Of a DNA stretch of 64,000 nt, positions 51,275 to 60,344 are shown piece by piece. A model generated the notes under the pieces. The model was not told the origin of the DNA. It ran no database searches and saw nothing but the letters and a program-made list of their open reading frames with translations. Source of the DNA: Butyrivibrio sp. AE3004 (lineage in GTDB: Bacteria; Bacillota; Clostridia; Lachnospirales; Lachnospiraceae); assembly GCF_000703165.1 (NCBI RefSeq), contig NZ_JNLQ01000001.1, positions 62,001 through 126,000 of the forward strand, given 5' to 3'. The first letter of the stretch is position 1. The number at the start of each line of letters is the position of its first letter. The position numbers and the translations under genes are program-made.

Positions 51275-53629
51275 ATGCGTAAATCTAAGCACCATCATTT
51301 TCTGTTACTTGCAATTTCTTTTGCATGCATTTTTTCATTCATTATTCTATTTAATTCTAGCTTAACTGTATATGCAGTTAACCGCTCAGCAAATTTTAGG
51401 AAAACATATACTATCACAGGCGATAAAGCAAGAGATATTGTATCCATAGCCCAAGCTCAAGATGGCTTAACTGATAGCACATTTAAATATGGCGTAGCTT
51501 GGTGTGCATATTTTGTAGAAGACTGCGCTCGCTTAGCGGGTGCTGAAGATGCAATACCAAATAGCTTCAGCGGAGAAGGATACGCAGATGAATTGAGAAA
51601 AAAAATGATTAATTCATGTGGAGCACGCGTCATTTCACAATCAGAGGCTAGACCTGGCGATATCGTTTTCTATGATTATCAGGAAGGAAATCCTGATGCA
51701 GATCATGTGGGCATCGTAGTTGATAATGGTGGAAAGCATGCTGCTGAAGGAAATATTGTAAAAAAGGGGGAATCCGTTTCTAAAGCTTGGAAAAGCTTAT
51801 CTACTTCAGGCAGAAATTCGAGACTCATTTTTTTACGTCCAAACTATTCAGCTACAACAAGTTATGATCCACAAGGATGTACTGATATTGCAAATGGCGG
51901 TTATGGCAATATCCAAGTAAGAGGTTGGGCTTTTGACAAAGATAATACTTCATCTCCTATCGAAGTTCATGTGTACATCGGTGGCCCAGCTGGAAGTGGT
52001 GAAGGCCATGTAATAAAAGCAGACAAATATCGCCCTGATGTAAACAATGCATTTAATGTTGGTGATTACCATGGTTTCTCAGACACTATTTCCACCAGTA
52101 AGACAGGTTCACAGCCTATTTACTTTTATGCAATAAATACAGGTGGCGGTTCAAATGTTTTATTTGATCAAAGGACAGTAACAATTAATGAAAAGGAAAC
52201 TGTTAATTTCGGAGAACCATTAACTATACACGAGTATGTTAATGGCGGTGTCTTTTTTGATTGTGCTAACATATCATATACCGGAACAATTCAGTCATAT
52301 GGAATAAGATATAAGCTTGCTGACCAAACTACTTGGATTGAAGCATACTCAAATTCAACAACTAAGAATCCATTTAGCTTTGGTAAAACACTCTCTTTTG
52401 AGTTTGATAAAAAATACGACGCTTATCTATATGTAAAAATGCAATCCGGTACCGAATTCAAGACCAATACCGTTCGTATAAATATGGAGACGCAACCGCC
52501 TATTGTTTCGGATATGGTAGTATCAAATTTGGATTCTGATGGTTTTGATTTTTCTTGCATCATAACTGATGATAGTGCTATCAAGTCAGTCGATATGTAT
52601 TCTTACAAAATCGAAGATGACAAAAATACTAGTAAGCATACAGAGAAAGTTGAATTTTCTGATGGAAGATATCATTGTCATGTAAGTACAAGCAATCACA
52701 ACAATAAAACTGGAGAATATAAGATACAAATTATTGTTTATGACAAATATAGTAATTTTGCCAATGTAAAAAAAGAACACATTATTGTTCCTACATGGGA
52801 AGAATGCCATCAAGTTGAAATTAAATTTGATTCTCAGGGTGGAAATTCTGTCACATCAGTATATACCACTTTAGGAACAACTATTGGAGCATCAGATATT
52901 CCTGAAAATCCTACGAAGGAAGGTTTCAAGTTTATAGGTTGGTTCGATAAAAATGGAGCCGAATGGGATTTTGCCAAAAATGTTGTAAATGACAATCCTC
53001 TTACATTGTATGCAAAATGGGAAGTTATTGAACCCAAAGACACTCCTGCTACAGAAAATAAAGAACCGAATGATACACCTTCGTCAAAAACAGATGAGCC
53101 AAAGGAAAATCCGGCTACAGAAAAGACAGATACTCCTGCTACAGGTAATAATGAATCACCTAGCACATCAACTGCCGAAAACAAAGAATCTCAAAACAAG
53201 CCTGCAGTTGATAGTAATGATTCAAAAGTAACTCCTGCCATCGACAATATAGATACCAAAGAAACTACTTCAACAGAGACCACAAAGACGCCACAAGTCG
53301 ATAGCAATAATACGCCAGTTTCGACAACAGATGTAGAAACAACTATTGAGGCAACGAGTATTTCCAAGATAAAAAGAGGAAACAAAAAACTTTCTGTTTC
53401 GTGGAAATCCGTAGATAATGCTATAGGTTATGAAATTCAATATTCTACAGCAAAGTCATTTAAAAAGAACAAGACAAAGACAATAAATGTTTCTGCAAAA
53501 TCTTCTGCTACATTGAAGAAACTTAAAAAGAGTAAAACTTATTATGTCCGCATCAGAGCTTACAAGACAGTATCCGGCAAACAGATTTATTCTTCTTGGA
53601 GTAGTATCAAGAAAGCAAAAACAAAATAA
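51275..53629 (+). CDS. Secreted CHAP-domain cell wall protein with bacterial repeat and Fn3 domains
   Basis: A 784-aa exported protein: signal peptide 1-34 (ending VYAVN); CHAP amidase domain about 40-190 with Cys in GVAWCAYFVEDC and His in DADHVGIVVDN; a repeat domain with GWAFDKDNTSSPIEVHVYIG; Ig-like segments; an InlB/Flg_new B-repeat (IKFDSQGGNSVTSVYTTLGT, GFKFIGWFDKNGAEWDF); a Thr/Pro-rich linker with repeated DTPAT; and a C-terminal Fn3 domain. It likely cuts or remodels peptidoglycan at the surface. Its expression is predicted to respond to cyclic di-GMP. Confidence 0.88.
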   Translation: MRKSKHHHFLLLAISFACIFSFIILFNSSLTVYAVNRSANFRKTYTITGDKARDIVSIAQAQDGLTDSTFKYGVAWCAYFVEDCARLAGAEDAIPNSFSGEGYADELRKKMINSCGARVISQSEARPGDIVFYDYQEGNPDADHVGIVVDNGGKHAAEGNIVKKGESVSKAWKSLSTSGRNSRLIFLRPNYSATTSYDPQGCTDIANGGYGNIQVRGWAFDKDNTSSPIEVHVYIGGPAGSGEGHVIKADKYRPDVNNAFNVGDYHGFSDTISTSKTGSQPIYFYAINTGGGSNVLFDQRTVTINEKETVNFGEPLTIHEYVNGGVFFDCANISYTGTIQSYGIRYKLADQTTWIEAYSNSTTKNPFSFGKTLSFEFDKKYDAYLYVKMQSGTEFKTNTVRINMETQPPIVSDMVVSNLDSDGFDFSCIITDDSAIKSVDMYSYKIEDDKNTSKHTEKVEFSDGRYHCHVSTSNHNNKTGEYKIQIIVYDKYSNFANVKKEHIIVPTWEECHQVEIKFDSQGGNSVTSVYTTLGTTIGASDIPENPTKEGFKFIGWFDKNGAEWDFAKNVVNDNPLTLYAKWEVIEPKDTPATENKEPNDTPSSKTDEPKENPATEKTDTPATGNNESPSTSTAENKESQNKPAVDSNDSKVTPAIDNIDTKETTSTETTKTPQVDSNNTPVSTTDVETTIEATSISKIKRGNKKLSVSWKSVDNAIGYEIQYSTAKSFKKNKTKTINVSAKSSATLKKLKKSKTYYVRIRAYKTVSGKQIYSSWSSIKKAKTK

Positions 53630-53647
53630 TTAAAGATCTGCTAGTGT

Positions 53648-53686
53648 TACCCCCTCTATCACCTTAATGATGGAGGGGGTTGTTGT
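53648..53686 (+). terminator. Terminator after the CHAP gene
   Basis: ACCCCCTC...GAGGGGGT with TTGTTGT following. Confidence 0.8.
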
Positions 53687-53689
53687 ATA

Positions 53690-53975
53690 TTATCTGATAG
53701 CCCTTAAGATACACAATTAAATTCAAAATCTCTGTCTATAAAAATGCTGTTTTATCGGAGATAAAGCAAACCGCTATAATGAAATAAAAAATCACAAAAC
53801 AAAGAAAATTACTTTTTTCTTCTATCTCCTATATGTGCAAAAATTAAACTATACATTTAAAACAAAAAAGGAATACAATTATGTGATCCTGGCTTTTTCC
53901 ATTTACTGAATTGTTGATGCCATAGTAATATTAAGTTATAATATAGTCATAATAGTGCTATACAAATTGGAGGTG
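53690..53975. other. AT-rich intergenic DNA with a promoter
   Basis: No gene seen. A promoter for the toxin-antitoxin pair should lie just before 53960. Confidence 0.4.
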
Positions 53976-53980
53976 GTCAA

Positions 53981-54250
53981 ATGCAGACACTTATAAGACC
54001 TTCTGCTAAGATAAGACAGAATTATAATGAGATATCTGACCTGTGCAAAGAAACAAAGTCTCCTGTTTTCCTAACAAAAAATGGTGAGGGGGATCTTGTT
54101 GTCATGGATATTGAAACCTATGATGAAAGAGAACGCACACTTGCACTTAGGGAAAAACTTGTTGAAATCGAAGAGAAAAGACTAGCCGGAAGACCTGACT
54201 TTAATGGCCGCGATGTCCTTGCAGAATTGAGGTCAAGAAGAAATGGTTAA
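53981..54250 (+). CDS. Phd/YefM-type antitoxin
   Basis: An 89-aa antitoxin (IRPSAKIRQNYNEISDLCKE, VFLTKNGEGDLVVMDIETYD). GGAGG precedes the ATG. It overlaps the toxin gene by eight bases. This is the one TA pair in the window that looks complete. Confidence 0.85.
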   Translation: MQTLIRPSAKIRQNYNEISDLCKETKSPVFLTKNGEGDLVVMDIETYDERERTLALREKLVEIEEKRLAGRPDFNGRDVLAELRSRRNG

Positions 54251-54554
54251 ATGCACTGTCGAACTCTCACCTGAAGCTAAGGATATCCTCTTTATGTGGG
54301 TTGATACCTGTGAAGCGGATAACGGTCCTGATGTAGCAAATGACCTGATTGACAGTTTCGAGTTCATGCTTGATACGCTGGAAAACAATCCAGAAGCTGG
54401 TAGCGGAAGACTTGAAGATCTTCCAAAAAAATACAGAGCTTACCACATATGGCGTCACCTTTGGGCTGTTTATCAGACTTACTATGAATCAAACGTAATT
54501 AAAGTAGAATACATTATAGACGATCGTCAAGATTATAAGAGATTTGTAAAATAA
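54243..54554 (+). CDS. ParE/RelE-family toxin
   Basis: A 103-aa toxin (CTVELSPEAKDILFMWVDTC, YHIWRHLWAVYQTYYESNVI, VEYIIDDRQDYKRF). Coupled with the antitoxin. Target (ribosome-bound mRNA or gyrase) cannot be told from sequence. Confidence 0.8.
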   Translation: MVKCTVELSPEAKDILFMWVDTCEADNGPDVANDLIDSFEFMLDTLENNPEAGSGRLEDLPKKYRAYHIWRHLWAVYQTYYESNVIKVEYIIDDRQDYKRFVK

Positions 54555-54587
54555 AAAAGGGTCTGGAAATCAAACTCCAGACCCTCG
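54553..54587. terminator. Bidirectional terminator
   Basis: AGGGTCTGGA/TCCAGACCCT, ten base pairs, preceded by AAAAAA for the minus-strand gene. Confidence 0.85.
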
Positions 54588-54598
54588 AACGTGCCTGC

Positions 54599-55270
54599 TT
54601 ACTTCTTGGCTATTACTATCGGTTGATAAAAACCTGTCTCTTCCGGGAACTTCCAAGCCACATCGGTACAACCTTTAGAAAGAAACATATTTGTCATTTC
54701 TTTTCTGCGGGTAGCCCTATATTCACACTCGAACTTACTGATTTCTAGCGCGTTTTCATCATCAATTATATACTGAGTCAACTGATAATTATCATCCTTC
54801 CATGCCCAAGTCTGAAAAGAAACTCTTTGTCCCCGTTCTGTTTTATGAATATACGGTGGAGAATATGATGGTTTTTCAGCAAGAATAGAATCATAATCCC
54901 TAATGCTCGCAACTATTATTCCACCTATCTTTGTCTGGTCCACAATGCTTGCTATAGCGCGCTCTAACGACTCACTTGTGAGCATATGTGGCAAAGCGTT
55001 ATCCATCGCAATCACAATATCGAATTGATTTTTAAATGTATCAGACAAAGCACAAAAGTCTGCGTGTTCAAAATGAATTTTCACATTATTCTTTTCGGCT
55101 CTTTCCTTCGCCTCTGACAATTCTCCATCACTGATATCAGAAGCGGTAACATTATAGCCCATTGAAGCAAGCCCTATTGCCTGTGTACCTATCCCGCAAA
55201 AGAATATGTCATTATTTCCAGTGGAAGATATTTGCCCCCCCAGCGCAAGCGCTATTTCTTGACTCAGCAT
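54599..55270 (-). CDS. Class I SAM-dependent methyltransferase, N-terminus short
   Basis: A 223-aa protein with motif I IFFCGIGTQAIGLASMGYNV, acidic motif II ASDISDGELSEA and motif IV DIVIAMDNALPHM. Homologues usually begin about 30 residues earlier; here a TAG lies three codons before the ATG and no ribosome site is visible. It may be 5' truncated. Substrate unknown. Confidence 0.7.
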   Translation of the reverse strand: MLSQEIALALGGQISSTGNNDIFFCGIGTQAIGLASMGYNVTASDISDGELSEAKERAEKNNVKIHFEHADFCALSDTFKNQFDIVIAMDNALPHMLTSESLERAIASIVDQTKIGGIIVASIRDYDSILAEKPSYSPPYIHKTERGQRVSFQTWAWKDDNYQLTQYIIDDENALEISKFECEYRATRRKEMTNMFLSKGCTDVAWKFPEETGFYQPIVIAKK

Positions 55271-55359
55271 CTTGGCATTCTATTTAAGAATACTTATACA
55301 CAGACAGTGCTTCTACAACTATCCCTGTTCTATCTTCGTCATTATTAAAATAACATGAT

Positions 55360-56388
55360 TTATGCATCTTTATATGCTGACAGCGCTTCAGTAAGCTGAA
55401 GGGTATAGTTCTTTGTCAGCTTTGAAGCTCCAAGTGGATATGCATCCGGAAGAACTTCTGAGCATACTTCCGGTTCCCAGTAAAAAATCCCAAGCCCTTC
55501 GTTATCCGGTACTTTTTTAAGCATCCTGATAGTGTCTCCTATGAGCTGTCTTGTTTCTTGTGCCTCATATTCCGGTCCGCCTATTTCCGCGATCATTACA
55601 GGCTTATGGAATTTATCTCTGTACATATCAATGCACCTTGCCCAATTGTTTATACTGGAATCCACATTTTCTTCCGGATTCTCCTTATTTATCAGGTCAC
55701 ACCAGTATGGATAATCTGAAAAACCAAGGATATCTGTCATCCCACCATTATCAAAAAAGTTTTCCAGGAATGGCATTACCCAGTCAGGATGCTGACCGCT
55801 TGCAAGATGAAGAACAACTTTACAATTCGGAAACACCCTTTTTACAGCCAGATACCCACTATTTATGTATTCGACCAGCTGCACAGGATGTTTTTCAAGA
55901 TCTCCCATAGGATGCATCATCCCGGGATTTATCTCATTTCCAACCTGGACCCATTCCGGAGATATATCCATATCTTTCATGATATTCAGAACATTTTCAG
56001 TATGCTCTCCAACCTTTTTGCATAACTCCTCATGGGATAGTCCTGCCCACGCTCTGGGAATATACTGTTTTTTAGGATCTGCAAACTCATCACTATAATG
56101 GAAATCCAGCATGATGCGCATACCGGCTTTTTTTGCCCTTAACGCAGCCTCTGCCACCCTTGACGCATCGCAGTATCCAAGCATTACCATAGTCCCATCT
56201 TTTTCCTCAACATAGCCTTCCCTTGGAGGATCAACAAATATCCTGAATCTCACTGAATCGGTACCTTTTTCCTTTACTGCCTCCAAACAGGATACATTTT
56301 TACCTTTTTCATTAATCCATTTAAATCCTCTGTCCTCTAGCTGGGTCATCCATCCAAGATCAGCCCCATATGCAAACTTATTTTTCAT
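55360..56388 (-). CDS. GH53 endo-beta-1,4-galactanase, intracellular
   Basis: A 342-aa enzyme with GH53 signatures: FAYGADLGWMTQLEDRGFKW at the start, acid/base Glu in WVQVGNEINPGM near residue 150, nucleophile Glu in MIAEIGGPEYE near 270. GH53 enzymes cut beta-1,4-galactan of pectic side chains. No signal peptide, so it probably works on imported galacto-oligosaccharides. Follows the binding protein after a hairpin (56419-56443). Confidence 0.92.
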   Translation of the reverse strand: MKNKFAYGADLGWMTQLEDRGFKWINEKGKNVSCLEAVKEKGTDSVRFRIFVDPPREGYVEEKDGTMVMLGYCDASRVAEAALRAKKAGMRIMLDFHYSDEFADPKKQYIPRAWAGLSHEELCKKVGEHTENVLNIMKDMDISPEWVQVGNEINPGMMHPMGDLEKHPVQLVEYINSGYLAVKRVFPNCKVVLHLASGQHPDWVMPFLENFFDNGGMTDILGFSDYPYWCDLINKENPEENVDSSINNWARCIDMYRDKFHKPVMIAEIGGPEYEAQETRQLIGDTIRMLKKVPDNEGLGIFYWEPEVCSEVLPDAYPLGASKLTKNYTLQLTEALSAYKDA

Positions 56389-56418
56389 ATTCGATAGTCC
56401 TTTGTTTTTATTATTTTA

Positions 56419-56443
56419 GAAAAGCCGCACATGGCGGCTTTTC
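56419..56443 (-). terminator. Hairpin between binding protein and galactanase genes
   Basis: GAAAAGCCGC/GCGGCTTTTC; on the minus strand the stem ends in TTTTC. It may lower expression of the galactanase relative to the binding protein. Confidence 0.65.
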
Positions 56444-56455
56444 AATCTGTCTTAT

Positions 56456-58102
56456 TTATCTTGTTGCTTTCCATGCATCATACTGCGTGCTGAATTCATC
56501 AAGAACATTCTGAAGTCCTGAATCATAGCAAGCCTTGATCATCTCATCTATTGTAGAATCCACATCATCTACAAGGCCAAGCTCCAGCATGGGTACATAG
56601 TCATTAAGCACGGCACTTACAGCTGCCTTGTAATCAGTAACATTTGAATCATCAAATACAAATGTTACTGTGGGATTATTTACTACTCTTTCCTCCCAGC
56701 TTTCTGTTACCTTTTCAGCCCTGGGGTCACCGCCTGCTTCCTTAAGATCACCATTTTTGATAGCCCATGATGCAGAAATCGCATATGCAGCAAAATCCCC
56801 TGCCTTATCTGTCTCAGTATATTCCCCTGCTTCATTTATCGTATAGTGCTCATCTTCTACTCCAAGTATCCAAAGATGGTTAAGATATGTATCGCACTTC
56901 AGAATATCCAGAACCATAGCAGCTCTTGCAGGATCAGCGCTTCCAGCAGCTATAGCCATGTCATTGTTTGAATAGCATTCACAACCAACAAGGTTTTCCT
57001 TTGTAAGATCATAAGCAGCCCCAACTACCCCTTCAGTCTGTTCTGCCTGTTCTATATACGTGAATACTGAGGTATTCCATGCGATTGATGCACCCTGAAG
57101 ATTTCCAAATGCATCGTCATCGGTAACAGTGTTTGTAAGAGCACTTCTGCTCCATGCCCCGGCATCTGCCAATTCCTTCATGTCATGGGCATAGTTTTTG
57201 AAAAGATCTGTCTCATATACAAGCTTGATATCAGATGCTTCAGGCAGCGATCCCTCTTTATAGTTATAAATAAGATCAAAGTAATCGCTGTCAAGAGCAA
57301 GGAATGTATCCTCCTGCTGTCTGTATACGTCCCATAATTCGTTGTTATCACCTGAAGCTGCCAGCGCATATATTCCGCTTTCCGGTGTCTCTTTTTCAGC
57401 AATTGTCTTTGCATAATTCATGTAATCGTCCCAGTTATCAAGAGAACTGATTCCATATTTATTCGCAAGATCCTGTCGTATTGCGACAATCTTGCCCATA
57501 GGTGATGCCTGGTTTGAAGGAATAGCTATTGTCTGACCGGAAATGGTTGTCTCATCCCAACTCTCAGCTGCCTGATATTTATTTGTGAGCGGCATGTTCT
57601 TTGAAATAAAGTCAGTATCAAGCACATAGAACGATCCTTTTGCAGCTTCTGTGTACATAAAGCACCATGGTGCGGTGAAAATAAGATCTACCTGACCACC
57701 TGTAAGAGTAAGCGGATACATCTGCTGGTAATCTGACCAGCTGAGGAAACTTACTTCCACATCTGTATTAAAGGACTCCAGATATTCATTTGTCTTTGCA
57801 AGAACATCATCCCACGCAGCAGGTGTATCACCTATAAGTGTAATATTCACGGTATTATGCTCAGACAAATCAACATCCCCATACATTTCAGGAGTGGCTT
57901 TTACGATTCCTTCACCTATTTTTGCAGGAAGCTCATCAAGTGATACAGATGCTGAGGTTGCAGTAGCTTCGTCCTTTATTTCTGTATTTCCTTCATTTTC
58001 CGTGTTTATATTTTCTGTTTCCCCTGAAGCTGATCCGCATCCTACAAGCATGGATGCAGTCATAACTACGCTAAGAATTACTGACAATACCTTTTTTCTC
58101 AT
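56456..58102 (-). CDS. Galacto-oligosaccharide-binding lipoprotein (LplA type)
   Basis: A 548-aa family 1 binding protein with lipobox LVGC (Cys22), a Thr/Glu-rich tether and the large LplA-type fold (NTVNITLIGDTPAAWDDVLA, then GQTIAIPSNQASPMGKIVAI). Longer than the binding protein of the first locus. Works with the two permeases upstream in the operon. Confidence 0.9.
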   Translation of the reverse strand: MRKKVLSVILSVVMTASMLVGCGSASGETENINTENEGNTEIKDEATATSASVSLDELPAKIGEGIVKATPEMYGDVDLSEHNTVNITLIGDTPAAWDDVLAKTNEYLESFNTDVEVSFLSWSDYQQMYPLTLTGGQVDLIFTAPWCFMYTEAAKGSFYVLDTDFISKNMPLTNKYQAAESWDETTISGQTIAIPSNQASPMGKIVAIRQDLANKYGISSLDNWDDYMNYAKTIAEKETPESGIYALAASGDNNELWDVYRQQEDTFLALDSDYFDLIYNYKEGSLPEASDIKLVYETDLFKNYAHDMKELADAGAWSRSALTNTVTDDDAFGNLQGASIAWNTSVFTYIEQAEQTEGVVGAAYDLTKENLVGCECYSNNDMAIAAGSADPARAAMVLDILKCDTYLNHLWILGVEDEHYTINEAGEYTETDKAGDFAAYAISASWAIKNGDLKEAGGDPRAEKVTESWEERVVNNPTVTFVFDDSNVTDYKAAVSAVLNDYVPMLELGLVDDVDSTIDEMIKACYDSGLQNVLDEFSTQYDAWKATR

Positions 58103-58192
58103 TATTATTTGTCCTCCTTTAAATCTTTAACCCACAAAGGGTAACTCATACAGAACTACATATCTGCATCGGGGTGCTAAATAAGATGTTAA

Positions 58193-59164
58193 TCATCCCT
58201 TTACAGCTCCGATTGTAAGTCCCTTGACAAAATACCTCTGGACGAAGGGATACAACAGCACTATAGGACCTGTCGCGATTATAGTCATTGCCATCTTCAT
58301 TCCCTCAAGCGGAATGGATGGAAGTGCTATCCCTGACTTTTCAGCCACTATCCTCATCGCCTCTGCACTCCCCAGGATCCTCTGAAGATAGTATTGCAAA
58401 GTGAACATATCCTCATTTGTTACAAACAGCATGCAATTATACCAGTCATTCCAGTATGCAAGCGCCGCAAACAGCGAAAGCGTTGCAATAAGCGGCTTGC
58501 TCAGTGGAAGTATCAGCTTTGCAAATATCGTTATGTCATTCGCACCGTCAATTTTTGCTGACTCTGTTATCTCTGAAGGAATCCCGGCCATGAATGATTT
58601 TGCAATGATCATGTTCCATACTGAAAACATCAATGGAAGAATGAGTCCAATGATACTGTTTTTAAATTTTAGATATCGTGTGCACATCAGATACCACGGA
58701 ACCAGTCCGCCATTAAAAAGCGTTGTAAAGAAAAAGAAAAATGAAAACTGGTTTTTCCAGGGAAAGTCCTTTCTGCTCAGCACATATCCTGTCATTGTTG
58801 CCATAAGGACAGAAAGAAATGTTCCTATACCGGTCACACTTATTGTCATCCCATAGGATTTAAGTATCGCTACGGGATTCTTAAGACACAGTGCATAGCT
58901 TTGAAGGCTTAACTCAGAAAGCTTTGGCAGTAATGGATACCCATCCCTTATCAGTGATGCCTCACTTGTTATCGACGCCACTATTATCAGGTAAAAAGGG
59001 AAAACGCATATAAGAGCGAATAATCCAACTACTACTGAACCGACAACATTTACAGCCATCTGATCACGGCTAACTTTCTTTTTCTTCTTTTCACCTGTTT
59101 TATCAGGCATTCCTATATCTTCAATATTTGTGCCTTCCGTAAGGCTTATAACATCAGCAGACAT
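58193..59164 (-). CDS. Carbohydrate ABC transporter permease (LplC/YtcP type)
   Basis: A 323-aa permease. The N-terminal 50 residues are charged (MPDKTGEKKKKKVSRDQMAV); six membrane segments follow; EAA motif ITESAKIDGANDITIFAKLI; typical C-term VQRYFVKGLTIGAVKG. ATG 59164 with GAGGAGGAG is preferred over 59248. A short hairpin (59231-59251) separates it from the first permease. Confidence 0.9.
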   Translation of the reverse strand: MSADVISLTEGTNIEDIGMPDKTGEKKKKKVSRDQMAVNVVGSVVVGLFALICVFPFYLIIVASITSEASLIRDGYPLLPKLSELSLQSYALCLKNPVAILKSYGMTISVTGIGTFLSVLMATMTGYVLSRKDFPWKNQFSFFFFFTTLFNGGLVPWYLMCTRYLKFKNSIIGLILPLMFSVWNMIIAKSFMAGIPSEITESAKIDGANDITIFAKLILPLSKPLIATLSLFAALAYWNDWYNCMLFVTNEDMFTLQYYLQRILGSAEAMRIVAEKSGIALPSIPLEGMKMAMTIIATGPIVLLYPFVQRYFVKGLTIGAVKG

Positions 59165-59230
59165 TTTCTCCTCCTCTATAAACCATAATTTATATCTGAC
59201 TATATGTTGTCGGATGTCCGTTTTTGTAAT

Positions 59231-59251
59231 GTCGTGCAAAATACGCACGAC
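59231..59251 (-). other. Intra-operon hairpin
   Basis: GTCGTGC/GCACGAC stem between the two permease genes, with no T-run after it. May protect mRNA ends. Confidence 0.5.
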
Positions 59252-59266
59252 AACAAAAAAGGCTCC

Positions 59267-60172
59267 TTAGTAAAGTGCATAATCAGGATTTGCTTTTTTA
59301 ACCAGCTTGTTACATACCATGATGGTTATGAAACATAGAACTGACTGATATAGACCAGCCGCTGCAGACACTCCCACATTTCCATTGTCGATAAGAAGTC
59401 TGAACACATATGTGTCAATAACATCCGTCATCGGCTGAAGGAGTGCACTGCTCTTAACGGTCTGGTAGAACAACCCGAAATCTCCGCGGAAGATGTTTCC
59501 TATACCAAGAAGTACCAGGATCATCATCGTTGGTAGGAGGGAGGGAATTGTAAGATACCTTATCTTCTGCCACGCAGAAGCACCATCTATAGAAGCAGCT
59601 TCAAACATTTCCTGATCCATACCTGTTATCGCCGCCAGATATACAACCGAACCATATCCGGTCTGTTTCCATAACTTCAAAAAGATAAGGACAAAAGGCC
59701 ATGCCCCGGGCGTATTATAAAGATCAAAAGGAGTTCCCCCAAATGAAGTTACGACGTTATTAAATACTCCCCTCTCAAAGTTGAAAACATTATATATTAT
59801 GGCTCCTGCAACAACCCAGCTTATGAAATATGGAAGAAACATAAGTGACTGCACTGTTTTCTTAAAAGTCTTGTGTATGATCTCGTTAAGGAGAATTGCA
59901 CTTCCCATTTCAAATACAACACCAAATGATATAAAAGCTATGTTGTAAAGCAGCGTGTTTCTTGTCACCTGAAACAGCTTTCCTGAGATTAGGAGCGCTT
60001 TAAAATTGTTAAGACCATTCCAGGGTGAAAGATATATTCCACCGTTGTATTGATACTTCTTAAATGCCATTATTATTCCTGTCATAGGAATGTAGCTGAA
60101 AACTATAACATATATGAGTGCGGGCAAAAGCATCAATAGCAGCATCCAGTGTCGTTTCAATTTTTTTATCAT
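59267..60172 (-). CDS. Carbohydrate ABC transporter permease (LplB type)
   Basis: A 301-aa permease with six membrane segments and EAA motif FEAASIDGASAWQKIRYLTI. ATG 60172 has AGAGGA six bases upstream; an ATG at 60178 overlaps that site. First gene of the galactan operon. The promoter lies at 60190-60340, shared with the divergent AraC regulator. Confidence 0.9.
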   Translation of the reverse strand: MIKKLKRHWMLLLMLLPALIYVIVFSYIPMTGIIMAFKKYQYNGGIYLSPWNGLNNFKALLISGKLFQVTRNTLLYNIAFISFGVVFEMGSAILLNEIIHKTFKKTVQSLMFLPYFISWVVAGAIIYNVFNFERGVFNNVVTSFGGTPFDLYNTPGAWPFVLIFLKLWKQTGYGSVVYLAAITGMDQEMFEAASIDGASAWQKIRYLTIPSLLPTMMILVLLGIGNIFRGDFGLFYQTVKSSALLQPMTDVIDTYVFRLLIDNGNVGVSAAAGLYQSVLCFITIMVCNKLVKKANPDYALY

Positions 60173-60344
60173 ATCCATTCCTCTTTTCTAATACTCAATT
60201 CGTGTCTATGCTTGATATTTACTGTGATTCATGCATCTGTCTTGATTGAAATTTTATTGCTTTCGACTATCCAAAACAATGACACGAACCGACTTCTGTG
60301 CTAAAATTTGTATCATATATGGGAATGCTTTGAGGTTAAGAATT

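Noticed and set aside
52834..53184. Minus-strand open frame opposite the CHAP gene
   Set aside because: It mirrors the Thr/Pro linker repeat and lacks a start site; the plus strand has clear domains.
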